A stretch of DNA of 17,897 nucleotides from Desulfovibrio sp. (GTDB lineage Bacteria; Desulfobacterota; Desulfovibrionia; Desulfovibrionales; Desulfovibrionaceae): contig JALHHV010000078.1 of the NCBI GenBank assembly GCA_022837365.1, positions 1 to 17,897 on the forward strand, in the 5' to 3' direction. The first letter of the stretch is position 1. Each line of letters begins with the position of its first letter. The position numbers were made by a program, and so were the translations under genes. The notes beneath the pieces are model-generated. The model was not told where the DNA came from. It made no database searches and saw only the letters and a list, made by a program, of their open reading frames with translations. Shown here piece by piece: positions 1-7,116 of this stretch.

Positions 1-110
1 CCGTCGGCGGCCAGCGCCGCGCCGAGGGCCAGACCCAGGTCGCACGAGCCGCCCGCGATGAGCGCCGGGCCGCGCAGGGCGGAATCCGCCAGGGCGGCGC
101 GGGCTACCAT
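1..110 (-). CDS. Short-chain dehydrogenase/reductase, N-terminal part (cut by window edge)
   Basis: Only the first 36 codons are inside the window. The ATG at 110 overlaps the stop of the upstream hotdog gene by 7 nt (ATGGTAG), so translation is probably coupled. Residues 16-26 read LIAGGSCDLGL, a glycine-rich nucleotide-binding turn at the end of a first beta strand, as in the Rossmann fold of SDR enzymes (FabG-like). Because it lies in a biotin operon behind bioB, bioA and a FabZ-like gene, it may act as a ketoacyl-ACP reductase in making the pimeloyl chain; that role is inferred from position. The catalytic Ser-Tyr-Lys residues lie outside the window, so the family call rests on the N-terminus alone. 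Confidence 0.65.
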   Translation of the reverse strand, partial: MVARAALADSALRGPALIAGGSCDLGLALGAALAAD

Positions 111-514
111 GCCAGCACCCCGGTCACCAGCGGGGCGGGGAGCGTGGCGACGCATCCCTCCTCTCCGGCCTCCGCGTCCAGCGCGTGCAGCGAACAGCGC
201 AGGCCGTCACCGGTGCGCTCCATGCGGAAGGCGTAGTCCCCCGGCGGTACGAAACGCCGGAAGCGGAACCCGCGTATCTCACATATCGGGCGTATCGGGC
301 GCGGCGGCCCGTCGAAAGGGAAATCCGGGCCGCCCGCCCAGCGCGACGCTTCGTCCGCGAATGCCTGTACGATGCACGAGCCCGGCACCACGGGAGCGCC
401 GGGGAAATGCTCCGCGAACAGCGGGTGGGCCGGGTCGAACCGGAACACCCCTCGGCGCACGGTGCGGTGCGCGCAGGCGGAAGCCTGTGTTGCCGTATCC
501 CTGTTGTCGGACAT
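104..514 (-). CDS. FabZ/FabA-like hotdog-fold protein of the biotin operon
   Basis: A 136-residue protein starting at the ATG at 514, 5 nt after the bioA stop, with a GGGAGGG ribosome binding site inside the end of bioA. Residues 30-46 read HPLFAEHFPGAPVVPGS, the signature of beta-hydroxyacyl-ACP dehydratases (FabZ), including the active-site His (H36) in HFPG. The FabZ catalytic Glu, expected in a PGxxxxE context, is replaced by Gln (Q50 in IVQAF). The length matches the FabZ family (about 140-150 residues). Its place between bioA and an SDR gene suggests a role in building the pimeloyl-ACP precursor of biotin, either as a modified dehydratase or as a non-catalytic acyl-ACP binding hotdog protein. 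The fold call is firm; the activity is uncertain. Confidence 0.8.
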   Translation of the reverse strand: MSDNRDTATQASACAHRTVRRGVFRFDPAHPLFAEHFPGAPVVPGSCIVQAFADEASRWAGGPDFPFDGPPRPIRPICEIRGFRFRRFVPPGDYAFRMERTGDGLRCSLHALDAEAGEEGCVATLPAPLVTGVLAW

Positions 515-519
515 GCCTG

Positions 520-1998
520 CTACCCTCCCGCCAGCCCGTCCAATCCACCGGTGGCCCCGCGTTCGGTCACGGCGCGGATGGCCTCGCCCGTGGCGTCCAC
601 CAGCAGGTCGATCTCCTCGCCGGTGATGGACAGCGGCGGCATGAGCACCATCACGTCGCCCAGCGGGCGGACGATCACCCCGCGCCGCCGCGCCTCCAGG
701 GTCACCCGGTGGCCCATGCGTTGGGCCAGGTCGTAGGATTCCCTGGTCTCCCGGTCGCGCACCATCTCGATGCCGGTCATCACGCCACACCTGCGAATAT
801 CGCCCACGTGGGGCAGGTCGCGCAGCGTTTCCAGCCGCGCGGCCAGCCGGGCGATCTTCGGTTGCAGCCGCTCCATCACCTGTTCTTCCTCGAACACGTC
901 CAGCGAGGCGATGGCCGCCGCGCAGGCCAGCGGATTGCCGGTGTAGGTGTGGCCGTGGAAGAAGGTGCGCAACTCCTCGTGGCGGGCCAGGAAGCCGTCG
1001 TGCACCCGCTCGGTGGTCAGGGTGGCGGCCAGCGGCAGGTAGCCGCCGGAAATGCCTTTGGCCAGGCACAGGAAGTCGGGAGTCACCCCTTCCTGCTCGC
1101 AGGCGAACAGGGTGCCGGTCTTGCCGAAGCCCACGGCCACCTCGTCGGCCACCAGGAACACGCCGTGCGCGTCGCACAGTTCGCGCACCCGGCGCAGCCA
1201 GCCCGGCGGCTGCAACAGCATGCCCGCCGCGCCCTGCACCAGCGGTTCCACCACGGCGGCGCACATCTCGTGCCCGTGGCGCGCGAACAGGTCTTCCACG
1301 TGGGCGATGCATTCCCGGCCGCAGTCCCCGGCCTGCCGCCCGAACGGGCAGCGGTAGCAGTGGGGGCTTTCCGCCTTCAGCGTGTCGAACAGCAGCGGCG
1401 CGTAGATGGCGTGGAACAGGTCCATGCCGCCGAGAGCCACGGCCCCTACTGTGTCACCGTGGTAGGCGTTGCGCAGGCTGAGAAAGCGGGTGCGCCGGGC
1501 GTCGCCGCCCAGATGCGCCGGGGCCTGGCGGTGGAACTGGAAGGCGATCTTCAGTGCCACTTCCACGGACGTTGACCCGCTGTCGGAATAGAACACCCGC
1601 GTCAGCCCCTGCGGAGCGATGGCGGCCAGCCGCGCCGCCAGTTCGATGGACGGCTCGCTGCCCAGGCCCAGCAGGGTGGTGTGGGCCACCTTGTCCAGTT
1701 GGGCGCGCACGGCCGCGTCCAGTTTGGGGTGGCGATGCCCGTGCACGTTGGTCCACAGCGAGGACACGCCGTCCAGGTAGGACACGCCGTCGGTGTCGAT
1801 GAGCCGGTTGCCCTCGGCGGCGGCGATGACCAGCGGGTCGGCGGCCAGCCAGTCGCGCATCTGGGTGAAGGGGTGCCACACGTGGGCCTTGTCCATCGCG
1901 CGCAACCGCCGGGTGGCGTCCGTTGCCGCGGGGGCGGCAGACGCCCCTGACCTGCCGGACATGCCGGACGCGCCGTTTTCCGTAACCTGTCCGCTCAT
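520..1998 (-). CDS. bioA: Adenosylmethionine-8-amino-7-oxononanoate aminotransferase
   Basis: A 492-residue PLP enzyme that transaminates 8-amino-7-oxononanoate (KAPA) to 7,8-diaminononanoate, normally with S-adenosylmethionine as amino donor, in the cytoplasm. Class III aminotransferase landmarks are visible: WHPFTQM near residue 41, GSTSVEVALK at 141-150, NAYHGDT at 177-183, the cofactor Asp D285 in VADEVAVGFGKTG, and the Schiff-base lysine K314 in LAKGISGGYLPL. The four cysteines at 214-230 (CYRCPFG...C...C) also occur in other BioA proteins I know, so they are not unusual. The start ATG overlaps the bioB stop as ATGA. About 30 Ala/Ser/Gly-rich residues precede the conserved part, so a start at M13 or M35 is possible, but the coupled start is favoured. 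Confidence 0.95.
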   Translation of the reverse strand: MSGQVTENGASGMSGRSGASAAPAATDATRRLRAMDKAHVWHPFTQMRDWLAADPLVIAAAEGNRLIDTDGVSYLDGVSSLWTNVHGHRHPKLDAAVRAQLDKVAHTTLLGLGSEPSIELAARLAAIAPQGLTRVFYSDSGSTSVEVALKIAFQFHRQAPAHLGGDARRTRFLSLRNAYHGDTVGAVALGGMDLFHAIYAPLLFDTLKAESPHCYRCPFGRQAGDCGRECIAHVEDLFARHGHEMCAAVVEPLVQGAAGMLLQPPGWLRRVRELCDAHGVFLVADEVAVGFGKTGTLFACEQEGVTPDFLCLAKGISGGYLPLAATLTTERVHDGFLARHEELRTFFHGHTYTGNPLACAAAIASLDVFEEEQVMERLQPKIARLAARLETLRDLPHVGDIRRCGVMTGIEMVRDRETRESYDLAQRMGHRVTLEARRRGVIVRPLGDVMVLMPPLSITGEEIDLLVDATGEAIRAVTERGATGGLDGLAGG

Positions 1999-3107
1999 GC
2001 CCGCGCCTCCCCGCCGCCTTGTCCATCGTCCACGGTCCCGCCCACGCCCAGCGTGGCCAGCATGTTCATGTCGTCGGCAAGGGCGCGGCCCGCCGTGGTC
2101 AGGTAGTTACCCACCATCAGGCCGTTGGCCCCGGCCGCCAACACCCACGGCTGCCACGCGCCCAGCGTGGTTTCGCGCCCGCCGCACACCAGGATGTCAC
2201 GCTCCGGGTGCAGCAGGCGGAATACGGCGATGGCCCGCAACGCCTCCATGGGCGGCAACGGACTGCGATGGCCCAGCCGTGTGCCCGGAATGGGATGCAG
2301 AAAGTTCAGCGGTATGGAATCCACGTTCAGTTCACGCAGGGTCAGGGCCAGCTCCACGCGGTGTTCCCACGTTTCGCCAAGGCCCAGGATGCCGCCGCAA
2401 CAGGTGCGCAACCCCGCCCGAGCGGCTTCGCGCACGGTGGCGACATCGTCGTCGTAGGAGTGTGTGGTACATACCTGCGGGAAAAAACTTCTGGCCGTTT
2501 CCAGATTGTGGTGGTAGCTGGAAATGCCTGCGTCCTTCAGGCGGCGCGCTCGTTCTCCCCGTCCGTCCGGTCCTTTCGATGCGGCGGACCCCGTGGCGAG
2601 CTGCCCCAGTGAGGCGCACAGGCCGATGTCCACCCGTTCGCGCAACAGGCGCGCCGCATGGCAGACCGCGTCGAATTCACGCTCCGAAAGGGCGTTGCCG
2701 CTGGTCACGATGCCGAAACGGCGCACGCCCGCGCGGGCCAGTTCCTCCGCATGGCGCAGCAGTGCGTCGGGGCCGAGCAGCCCATGCACCGGAGCGCCCG
2801 TGTCGTGGTGCGACGACTGGGCGCAGAAGGCGCAGTCCTCGCCGCAGCGGCCCGACTTGGCGTTGACGATGCCGCAGGTGGTCGCCAGCGGTCCCTTGCG
2901 GGCCGAACGCACGGCCTGCGCCACGGCCAGGATGTCCAGGATGTCGGACGCGGGCAGCCGCACCACGGCCAGCGCTTCCTCTCCGGTGATGCCGGACGGG
3001 GAGCCTTGGGCCGCGTGGGCGCGGCATGGCGATGCGCAAGAAGTCTCCGTTCCGGGGGGAATGGTGTCCGAAAGGCGCGCGCTCAGACGTTCCAGCAGGG
3101 GGTTCAT
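1995..3107 (-). CDS. bioB: Biotin synthase (radical SAM), apparently of the anaerobe type
   Basis: A 370-residue radical SAM enzyme that inserts sulfur into dethiobiotin to make biotin. The SAM-cluster motif CxxxCxxC is C88, C92 and C95. The core is complete: YHHNLET (198-204), CCGGILGLGE (236-245), PLNFLHPIPGT (266-276) and GGRET (309-313) with R311 equivalent to E. coli R260. Of the auxiliary-cluster cysteines, C164 and C236 match E. coli C128 and C188, but the position of E. coli C97 is Gly (G132 in RRFGIVTSG), and an extra Cys (C308) sits three residues before R311. A short insert (about 172-186) and an N-terminal extension of about 40 residues are also present. First gene of the operon; an AGGAG lies 12 nt before the ATG. 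Confidence 0.95.
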   Translation of the reverse strand: MNPLLERLSARLSDTIPPGTETSCASPCRAHAAQGSPSGITGEEALAVVRLPASDILDILAVAQAVRSARKGPLATTCGIVNAKSGRCGEDCAFCAQSSHHDTGAPVHGLLGPDALLRHAEELARAGVRRFGIVTSGNALSEREFDAVCHAARLLRERVDIGLCASLGQLATGSAASKGPDGRGERARRLKDAGISSYHHNLETARSFFPQVCTTHSYDDDVATVREAARAGLRTCCGGILGLGETWEHRVELALTLRELNVDSIPLNFLHPIPGTRLGHRSPLPPMEALRAIAVFRLLHPERDILVCGGRETTLGAWQPWVLAAGANGLMVGNYLTTAGRALADDMNMLATLGVGGTVDDGQGGGEARA

Positions 3108-3143
3108 GTACCGGTATCGCTCCTGTTGAATGGCAGTTCAGGG

Positions 3144-3172
3144 CGAGTAGCGGGCGTGTTCCTTTTTGTCAA
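3144..3172 (-). promoter_or_regulatory. Predicted bioB promoter
   Basis: On the minus strand a perfect TTGACA (-35, plus positions 3167-3172) is followed after 17 nt by TACTCG (3144-3149), a weak -10. The -35 lies inside one half of the BirA operator, so bound BirA would block RNA polymerase. The -35 and the overlap are seen directly; the -10 is the weak point. Confidence 0.5.
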
Positions 3173-3198
3173 CCAAGCAATTGCCTGATGGTTTACAA
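3166..3198. promoter_or_regulatory. BirA (biotin) operator
   Basis: TTGTCAACC (3166-3174) and GGTTTACAA (3190-3198) form an inverted repeat with a 15-nt spacer. They match the known BirA signal TTGTAAACC-N15/16-GGTTTACAA at all but one base of the half-sites. The operator lies between divergent bioB and birA, overlaps the bioB -35, and touches the 5' end of birA, so the biotin genes are probably repressed by holo-BirA when biotinyl-AMP accumulates. birA may be autoregulated from the same site. Confidence 0.88.
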
Positions 3199-4173
3199 TC
3201 GCCGTGGACATTCGCCATGTTGCGCGAAGCGGGCGGCAACTGGCGATCCGGAGAGGAACTTTCGCGGCTGCTCGGCGTGAGCCGGGCCGCCGTGGCCAAG
3301 CACGTGCGGGCGTTGCGCGCGGAAGGGCACCAGATCGAGGCCATGACCCGCCGGGGCTACCGGCTGCTGGCCGAGGCCGACGTGCTCACCGTGGCCGCCG
3401 TCCGGCAGGGGCTGCGCACCGTCTGTTTCGGCCGGGGCGATTTCGTCCTGCACGGCTCCACCGATTCCACCAACCGCGAGGCCGCGCTGCTGGCCCTTGG
3501 CGGGGCGCCCGAAGGCACCGTGGTGGCGGCTTCCGAACAGACCGCCGGGCGCGGGCGCGCCGGGCGGGCCTGGGCATCGCCCGCCGGGGTGGGAGTGTAC
3601 GTTTCGCTGGTGCTGCGGCCGCGCCTTGCCCCGCAGGCCGCACCGCTGGTCACCCTGATGACCGCCGTGGCCGTGGCCGAGGCGGTGGCCGAGGTCACCG
3701 GCCTTGCCCCGCGCGCCAAATGGCCCAACGACGTGCTGGTGCACGGCCGCAAGGTGTCGGGCAACCTGACCGAGGTGGCCCTGGTGGCCGACACGGTGTC
3801 CCACGTGGTCACCGGCGCGGGCATCAACGTGAACACCCGGGCCGGGGACCTGCCCGAAGACCTGCGGGAAAAGGCCACCTCGCTGGCGGCCGAACTGGGC
3901 CGCCCGGTATCGCGGGTGGACGTGCTGCGCGCCTTTCTGGAACGGGCGGAACACTGGTACGCCGCCCTGCGAGAGGGCGACCCCGGCCCGGTCATCGCCC
4001 GCTGGAAGGAGCTTTCCGCCATCGTGGGCACCCCCCTGCGGGTGGGCACGCCCCACGGCGTGGTGGAAGGGCTGGTGGCCGACGTGGACCCCGACGGCCT
4101 GCTGCGTCTGGTGGACGCCCAGGGCCACGAACATCGCCTGCATGCGGGCGACGTCATTGACAGCAGGCCGTAA
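3181..4173 (+). CDS. birA: Biotin protein ligase / biotin operon repressor
   Basis: A bifunctional BirA of about 330 residues. It makes biotinyl-5'-AMP, transfers biotin to carrier-protein lysines, and as a dimer represses the biotin operon. Domains in order: an N-terminal winged helix (about 20-62, SGEELSRLLGVSRAAVAKHV and GYRLL), the catalytic domain with STDSTN (about 93-98), the biotinyl-AMP loop GRGRAGR (about 123-129), KWPNDV (about 180-185), KVSGNLTE (about 191-198) and GAGINVN (about 212-218), and a small C-terminal SH3-like domain. The start is unclear. TTG at 3181 keeps the first helix whole; ATG at 3217 would cut it; TTG at 3166 is the first base of the operator. None has a Shine-Dalgarno sequence. 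The protein assignment is secure; the start is not. Confidence 0.93.
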   Translation: MPDGLQSPWTFAMLREAGGNWRSGEELSRLLGVSRAAVAKHVRALRAEGHQIEAMTRRGYRLLAEADVLTVAAVRQGLRTVCFGRGDFVLHGSTDSTNREAALLALGGAPEGTVVAASEQTAGRGRAGRAWASPAGVGVYVSLVLRPRLAPQAAPLVTLMTAVAVAEAVAEVTGLAPRAKWPNDVLVHGRKVSGNLTEVALVADTVSHVVTGAGINVNTRAGDLPEDLREKATSLAAELGRPVSRVDVLRAFLERAEHWYAALREGDPGPVIARWKELSAIVGTPLRVGTPHGVVEGLVADVDPDGLLRLVDAQGHEHRLHAGDVIDSRP

Positions 4174-4388
4174 GCGCCTATCTCTTCGTGGCCGCGCCCG
4201 GCCGGTGTGACGCACCGGCGCCGGACGCGGCGGCGCGCCTTCCCGTCGGCTCCCGGTTTTCCGGTGCGGCCACGGGATTCGCGCGTCCGGCCACGGGCAC
4301 GGCCGGCACGCCGCATCCCCTGGCCCGCGCCGGATCATGCCTGCGGGCGGGTGCGACGCCCACCACCGAACCGAACGGACGGCACGAG
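4174..4388. other. birA-MATE intergenic gap with a small hairpin
   Basis: These 215 nt carry no convincing gene. GCCGGTG-tgacg-CACCGGC (4201-4219) forms a 7-bp hairpin without a following T-run, so it is at best a weak terminator. An open frame runs through the gap into the transporter gene from a GTG at 4188, but it encodes a low-complexity Ala/Gly/Pro/Arg stretch without family features, and I treat it as untranslated. Confidence 0.4.
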
Positions 4389-5810
4389 ATGTCGCAGCAC
4401 GCGCGCCCGCAGGGCGACGACGCATCCTATCGCGGCATCTGGCGGCTGACATGGCCCCAGATGCTGATGATGGTCTTCCATTTCCTCATCGGGTTCACCG
4501 ACGTCTGGGTGGCAGGCCGCATCCAGCCAGAGGTGCAGGCCGCCATCGGCCTTGTCTCGCAGTGCCTGTTCTTTCTGCTGGTGGTTGCCGTGGCCGGTGC
4601 CAACGCCGGGGTCGCGGCCATCAGCCAGGCGCTGGGGGCGGGCCTGCTGCCGCGCGCCCGGCGCTACGCGGGCATGGTGCTGGCGGGCGGGTGCACGGTG
4701 GGCGTGGGCATCATGCTGCTGGGCCTGGCCACCATCGAGCCCTTCCTGCGCCTGTTGCAGGTGCCCGAGCCCATCATGCCGGTGGCCTCGTACTTCTGGA
4801 AGGTGTACCTGCTGGGCCTGCCCGCCAACTACCTGTTCACCATCACTGGGGCGGTGTTCCGCGCCCGCAAGCGCATGATCGCGCCGCTGGTGTCCATGGT
4901 GGTGGTCTGCGTCGTCAACGCCGGGGCCACCCTGGGCTTCGGCCTCGGGCTGTGGGGCCTGCCCGCCTACGGGTACGCCGGGGTGGCCTGGGCCACCTTC
5001 GTCGCCATCATGATCGGGGCCGCGCTGAACGTGGGCATGCTGGTCCGCGACCGGGAACTGCTGCAACGCGCCTCGTTCCCCCCCCTGCGCTGGATGCGGC
5101 GCGGCGCGCCCTATCTCATCCGCGTGGCCGCGCCCGCCGCCGGGCTCCAGATCATGTGGAACCTCGGCTACCTGGTGCTGTTTTCCATCACCGCCTCGCT
5201 GCCTGCGGGCAGCGTGGCGGCCCTGGCCGGCATGACGGCTGGCATGCGCGTGGAATCGTTCATTTTCCTGCCTGCGCTGGCCTTCAACATGACCGCCTCG
5301 GTGCTGGTGGGCCATCTGCTGGGCGCGGGCCGCAAGCCGGAAGCCTTCCGGGTCAGCCTGCGCCTGCTGGGCGTCGGCTGCGCCTCCATGAGCGTGTTCG
5401 CCGTGCTGCTCTGGCCATGGACGGCCGACATCGCCGCCTGGCTGGCCCCGGAACCCGCCGTGGCCGTCCAGGTGGTCAGCTATCTGCGCTACAACCTCGT
5501 CTCCATCCCCTTCACCGTGGCCAGCATGACCCTTGGCGGGGTCATGACCGGCGCGGGCGCCACCCTGTATTCCTTCCTGGTGTACGGTTCGGCCACGTGG
5601 TTCGTGCGGCTGCCGCTGGCATGGGTCATGGGCCACGTGGTGTGGCGGGATGCGGCGGGGATCTTTCTCGCCATGTTCGTTTCCCAGGTGTTCCAGTCTT
5701 CGGTCATGCTGTGGCTGTTCTGCACGCGTGACTGGAGCCGGTTCAGCATGATCCGGCGCAACGGCCGCAAGGCCGCGCCACAAGGAGCTGCCTCGCATGA
5801 CCGACAGTGA
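4389..5810 (+). CDS. MATE-family multidrug/metabolite efflux transporter
   Basis: A 473-residue inner-membrane protein, the usual MATE length, with about 12 hydrophobic segments in two similar halves. The first half begins LTWPQMLMMVFHFLIGFTDVWVAGR, matching the first-helix signature of MatE proteins (a conserved Asp two residues after the Phe, then xxxAG). The second half begins after the RVAAPAAGLQIMWNL segment and contains the typical VGxxLGAG loop (VGHLLGAGR). MATE proteins export cations, drugs or lipid-linked compounds by Na+ or H+ antiport; the substrate cannot be read here. The ATG at 4389 was chosen because the conserved part starts 15-20 residues later. The ribosome site is weak (GGACGG). 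The 3' end overlaps the next gene by 14 nt, so the two are likely co-translated. Confidence 0.85.
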   Translation: MSQHARPQGDDASYRGIWRLTWPQMLMMVFHFLIGFTDVWVAGRIQPEVQAAIGLVSQCLFFLLVVAVAGANAGVAAISQALGAGLLPRARRYAGMVLAGGCTVGVGIMLLGLATIEPFLRLLQVPEPIMPVASYFWKVYLLGLPANYLFTITGAVFRARKRMIAPLVSMVVVCVVNAGATLGFGLGLWGLPAYGYAGVAWATFVAIMIGAALNVGMLVRDRELLQRASFPPLRWMRRGAPYLIRVAAPAAGLQIMWNLGYLVLFSITASLPAGSVAALAGMTAGMRVESFIFLPALAFNMTASVLVGHLLGAGRKPEAFRVSLRLLGVGCASMSVFAVLLWPWTADIAAWLAPEPAVAVQVVSYLRYNLVSIPFTVASMTLGGVMTGAGATLYSFLVYGSATWFVRLPLAWVMGHVVWRDAAGIFLAMFVSQVFQSSVMLWLFCTRDWSRFSMIRRNGRKAAPQGAASHDRQ

Positions 5811-6696
5811 GTTGACCCCCGGAGAGTTCCGGCCCGTCTCGCTCGACCGCATGGCCGAGTACCTCGACCTTTTCGCCCGTACGCCGCAGCACGCGTCGGA
5901 CTACAGTTTCACCAACGTCTGGGGCTGGGCCGAATACTACGGCCTGGAGTGGACCTTTGCGCACGGGTTGTGCTGGCTGCGCCAGACCAGGCCGGAACCC
6001 GTATGGTGGGCGCCCGTGGGGCCGTGGCTGGATGCGGACTGGAGCCGGTGCGCGCTGCTGGGCGCGGGCGCCCGGTTCATCCGCGTGCCCGAGTCGCTGG
6101 CCATGCACTGGCAGCGGACCCTGGGCGACCGGGTGGCGCTGGCCGAGGCGCGCGGCCAGTGGGACTATCTGTATGCCGCGCAGGACTTGGCGGAACTGAA
6201 GGGCAACAAGTTCCACAAGAAGAAGAACCACGTGAACGGCTTCCTGAAGGCCTATCCGCACGAGTACCATCCCATGACGCCGGACTGCATTGAGGCGGTT
6301 CTGGACATGCAGGAGGAATGGTGCAAGTGGCGCGAGTGCGACGAATCGCACGCGCTGGTGGCTGAGAACACCGCCGTGCGCAGGGTGCTGGAGCACTGGG
6401 ACAGGATTCCCGGGCTTTCCGGCGGGGCGCTGTACGTGGAGGGAAAGATGATCGCCTACACCGTGGGCGAGCGGCTGGACGACGAGACCCTGGTGGTGCA
6501 TTTCGAGAAGGCCAAGCCGGAGTATCGCGGCGTGTACCAGGCCATCAACAACCTGTACGCGCGCGAGCACGCCATGAGCTTCCGGTACATCAACCGCGAG
6601 CAGGATCTGGACGACCTTGGCCTGCGGCAGGCCAAGGAGAGCTACAATCCCGTGGGCTTCCTGAAGAAGTTCGCGGTGGACGTGGCCCCGGCGTAG
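5797..6696 (+). CDS. DUF2156-domain protein (GNAT-like, phosphatidylglycerol lysyltransferase C-terminal type)
   Basis: A 299-residue soluble protein starting at an ATG with AGGAG upstream, inside the end of the MATE gene. The hallmark is LAELKGNKFHKKKNHVNGF near the middle, resembling the basic LxxLxGxxxxxKRN element of DUF2156 proteins. The second half (SGGALYVEGKMIAYTVGERL, then VVHFEKAKPEYRGVYQAINNLYA) resembles a GNAT acyl-CoA/aminoacyl acceptor fold. In MprF the related domain transfers lysine from Lys-tRNA to phosphatidylglycerol; this stand-alone form has no membrane segment and its substrate is unknown. Overlap with a transporter gene suggests a linked step, for example modifying a molecule the transporter moves, but that is inference. 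Confidence 0.8.
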   Translation: MTDSELTPGEFRPVSLDRMAEYLDLFARTPQHASDYSFTNVWGWAEYYGLEWTFAHGLCWLRQTRPEPVWWAPVGPWLDADWSRCALLGAGARFIRVPESLAMHWQRTLGDRVALAEARGQWDYLYAAQDLAELKGNKFHKKKNHVNGFLKAYPHEYHPMTPDCIEAVLDMQEEWCKWRECDESHALVAENTAVRRVLEHWDRIPGLSGGALYVEGKMIAYTVGERLDDETLVVHFEKAKPEYRGVYQAINNLYAREHAMSFRYINREQDLDDLGLRQAKESYNPVGFLKKFAVDVAPA

Positions 6697-6714
6697 GGGT
6701 TCGGAATTCGTCTT

Positions 6715-6865
6715 TTGCCTCCGGGCAGCGTTGAATTTGCGTTTTTGATGCTCACGTACAAAAGTACAGCGTTGCTTTCGCCATCCGTAAGATTCGCGCT
6801 ACGCGCTTACCTAACGGCTGGCGATCTGCGCTCAAAAACGCAACTTCGCCTTGCCCGGAGGGCAA
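6715..6865. repeat. Long imperfect palindromic element (about 150 bp)
   Basis: The left arm (6715-6746) and right arm (6834-6865) are inverted copies of about 32 nt. They share exact blocks TTGCC, TCCGGGCA, and TTGCG followed by five T (left) against five A, CGCAA, TGCCCGGA and GGCAA (right). Between them are nested stems: GTAC-aaaa-GTAC, CGCCATCCG against CGGCTGGCG, and GTAAG against CTTAC around GCGctaCGC. The arm ends can also fold on themselves (TTGCCC-gga-GGGCAA at 6851-6865). The whole could form one cruciform or a long RNA hairpin. It lies 18 nt after a stop codon, as REP/MITE-like intergenic repeats often do. No transposase is present. Copy number in the genome cannot be judged from the window. 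Confidence 0.7.
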
Positions 6866-6901
6866 CACTCGTAACTCCTTGCATTGCCCCCGCACCAGCC
6901 A

Positions 6902-6925
6902 TCCGCGCCGGAAGACCGGCGCGGA
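6902..6925. other. Perfect 10-bp GC hairpin without T-run
   Basis: TCCGCGCCGG-aaga-CCGGCGCGGA is a perfect inverted repeat with a 4-nt loop in the gap before nfu. No T-tract follows on either strand, so it is not a classical intrinsic terminator. It could be an mRNA 3' end stabiliser, a Rho-linked end, or part of the neighbouring repeat element. Confidence 0.5.
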
Positions 6926-7032
6926 GTATAGGGAAGAAAGGCATTTTCCGAACAAGTCAGGAAGTGGGCGAGAAAGCGCTCCATATATTTTTGCTCAGTC
7001 ACTCCGCACCTTCCCGTTGACCCCCCCGTGGT

Positions 7033-7062
7033 TTGACACCCCGCCGCCGAAGGCAGTAGAAG
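7033..7062 (+). promoter_or_regulatory. Predicted promoter for nfu-gltX
   Basis: A consensus TTGACA (7033-7038) is followed after 18 nt by TAGAAG (7057-7062), four of six matches to TATAAT, about 50 nt before the nfu start. A second TTGACC lies at 7017-7022. Confidence 0.45.
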
Positions 7063-7116
7063 GGCGCGGCGTCCACCGCCCCGTGCGGGGCGCGCCATGA
7101 ATTTCAGGAGGTTTCC

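Noticed and set aside
214..230. Cysteine cluster in BioA (residues 214-230) as a novel metal site
   Set aside because: Similar CYRCP segments are familiar from other BioA proteins, so it is not unusual here.
58..1575. Long plus-strand open frame opposite bioA and the hotdog gene
   Set aside because: It is Arg/Ala/His/Gly-rich without domains and lies antisense to well-supported genes; an effect of high GC content.
3193..4452. Long minus-strand open frame opposite birA
   Set aside because: Low-complexity His/Gly/Arg protein in the shadow of birA; no family features.
4335..5852. Long minus-strand open frame opposite the MATE gene
   Set aside because: Antisense shadow with His/Gln/Gly-rich composition and no domain.
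6715..7020. A 101-codon open frame beginning in the palindromic element
   Set aside because: It is read across the inverted repeat and the following hairpin, has no ribosome site and no family features; I treat it as a spurious frame of the repeat.
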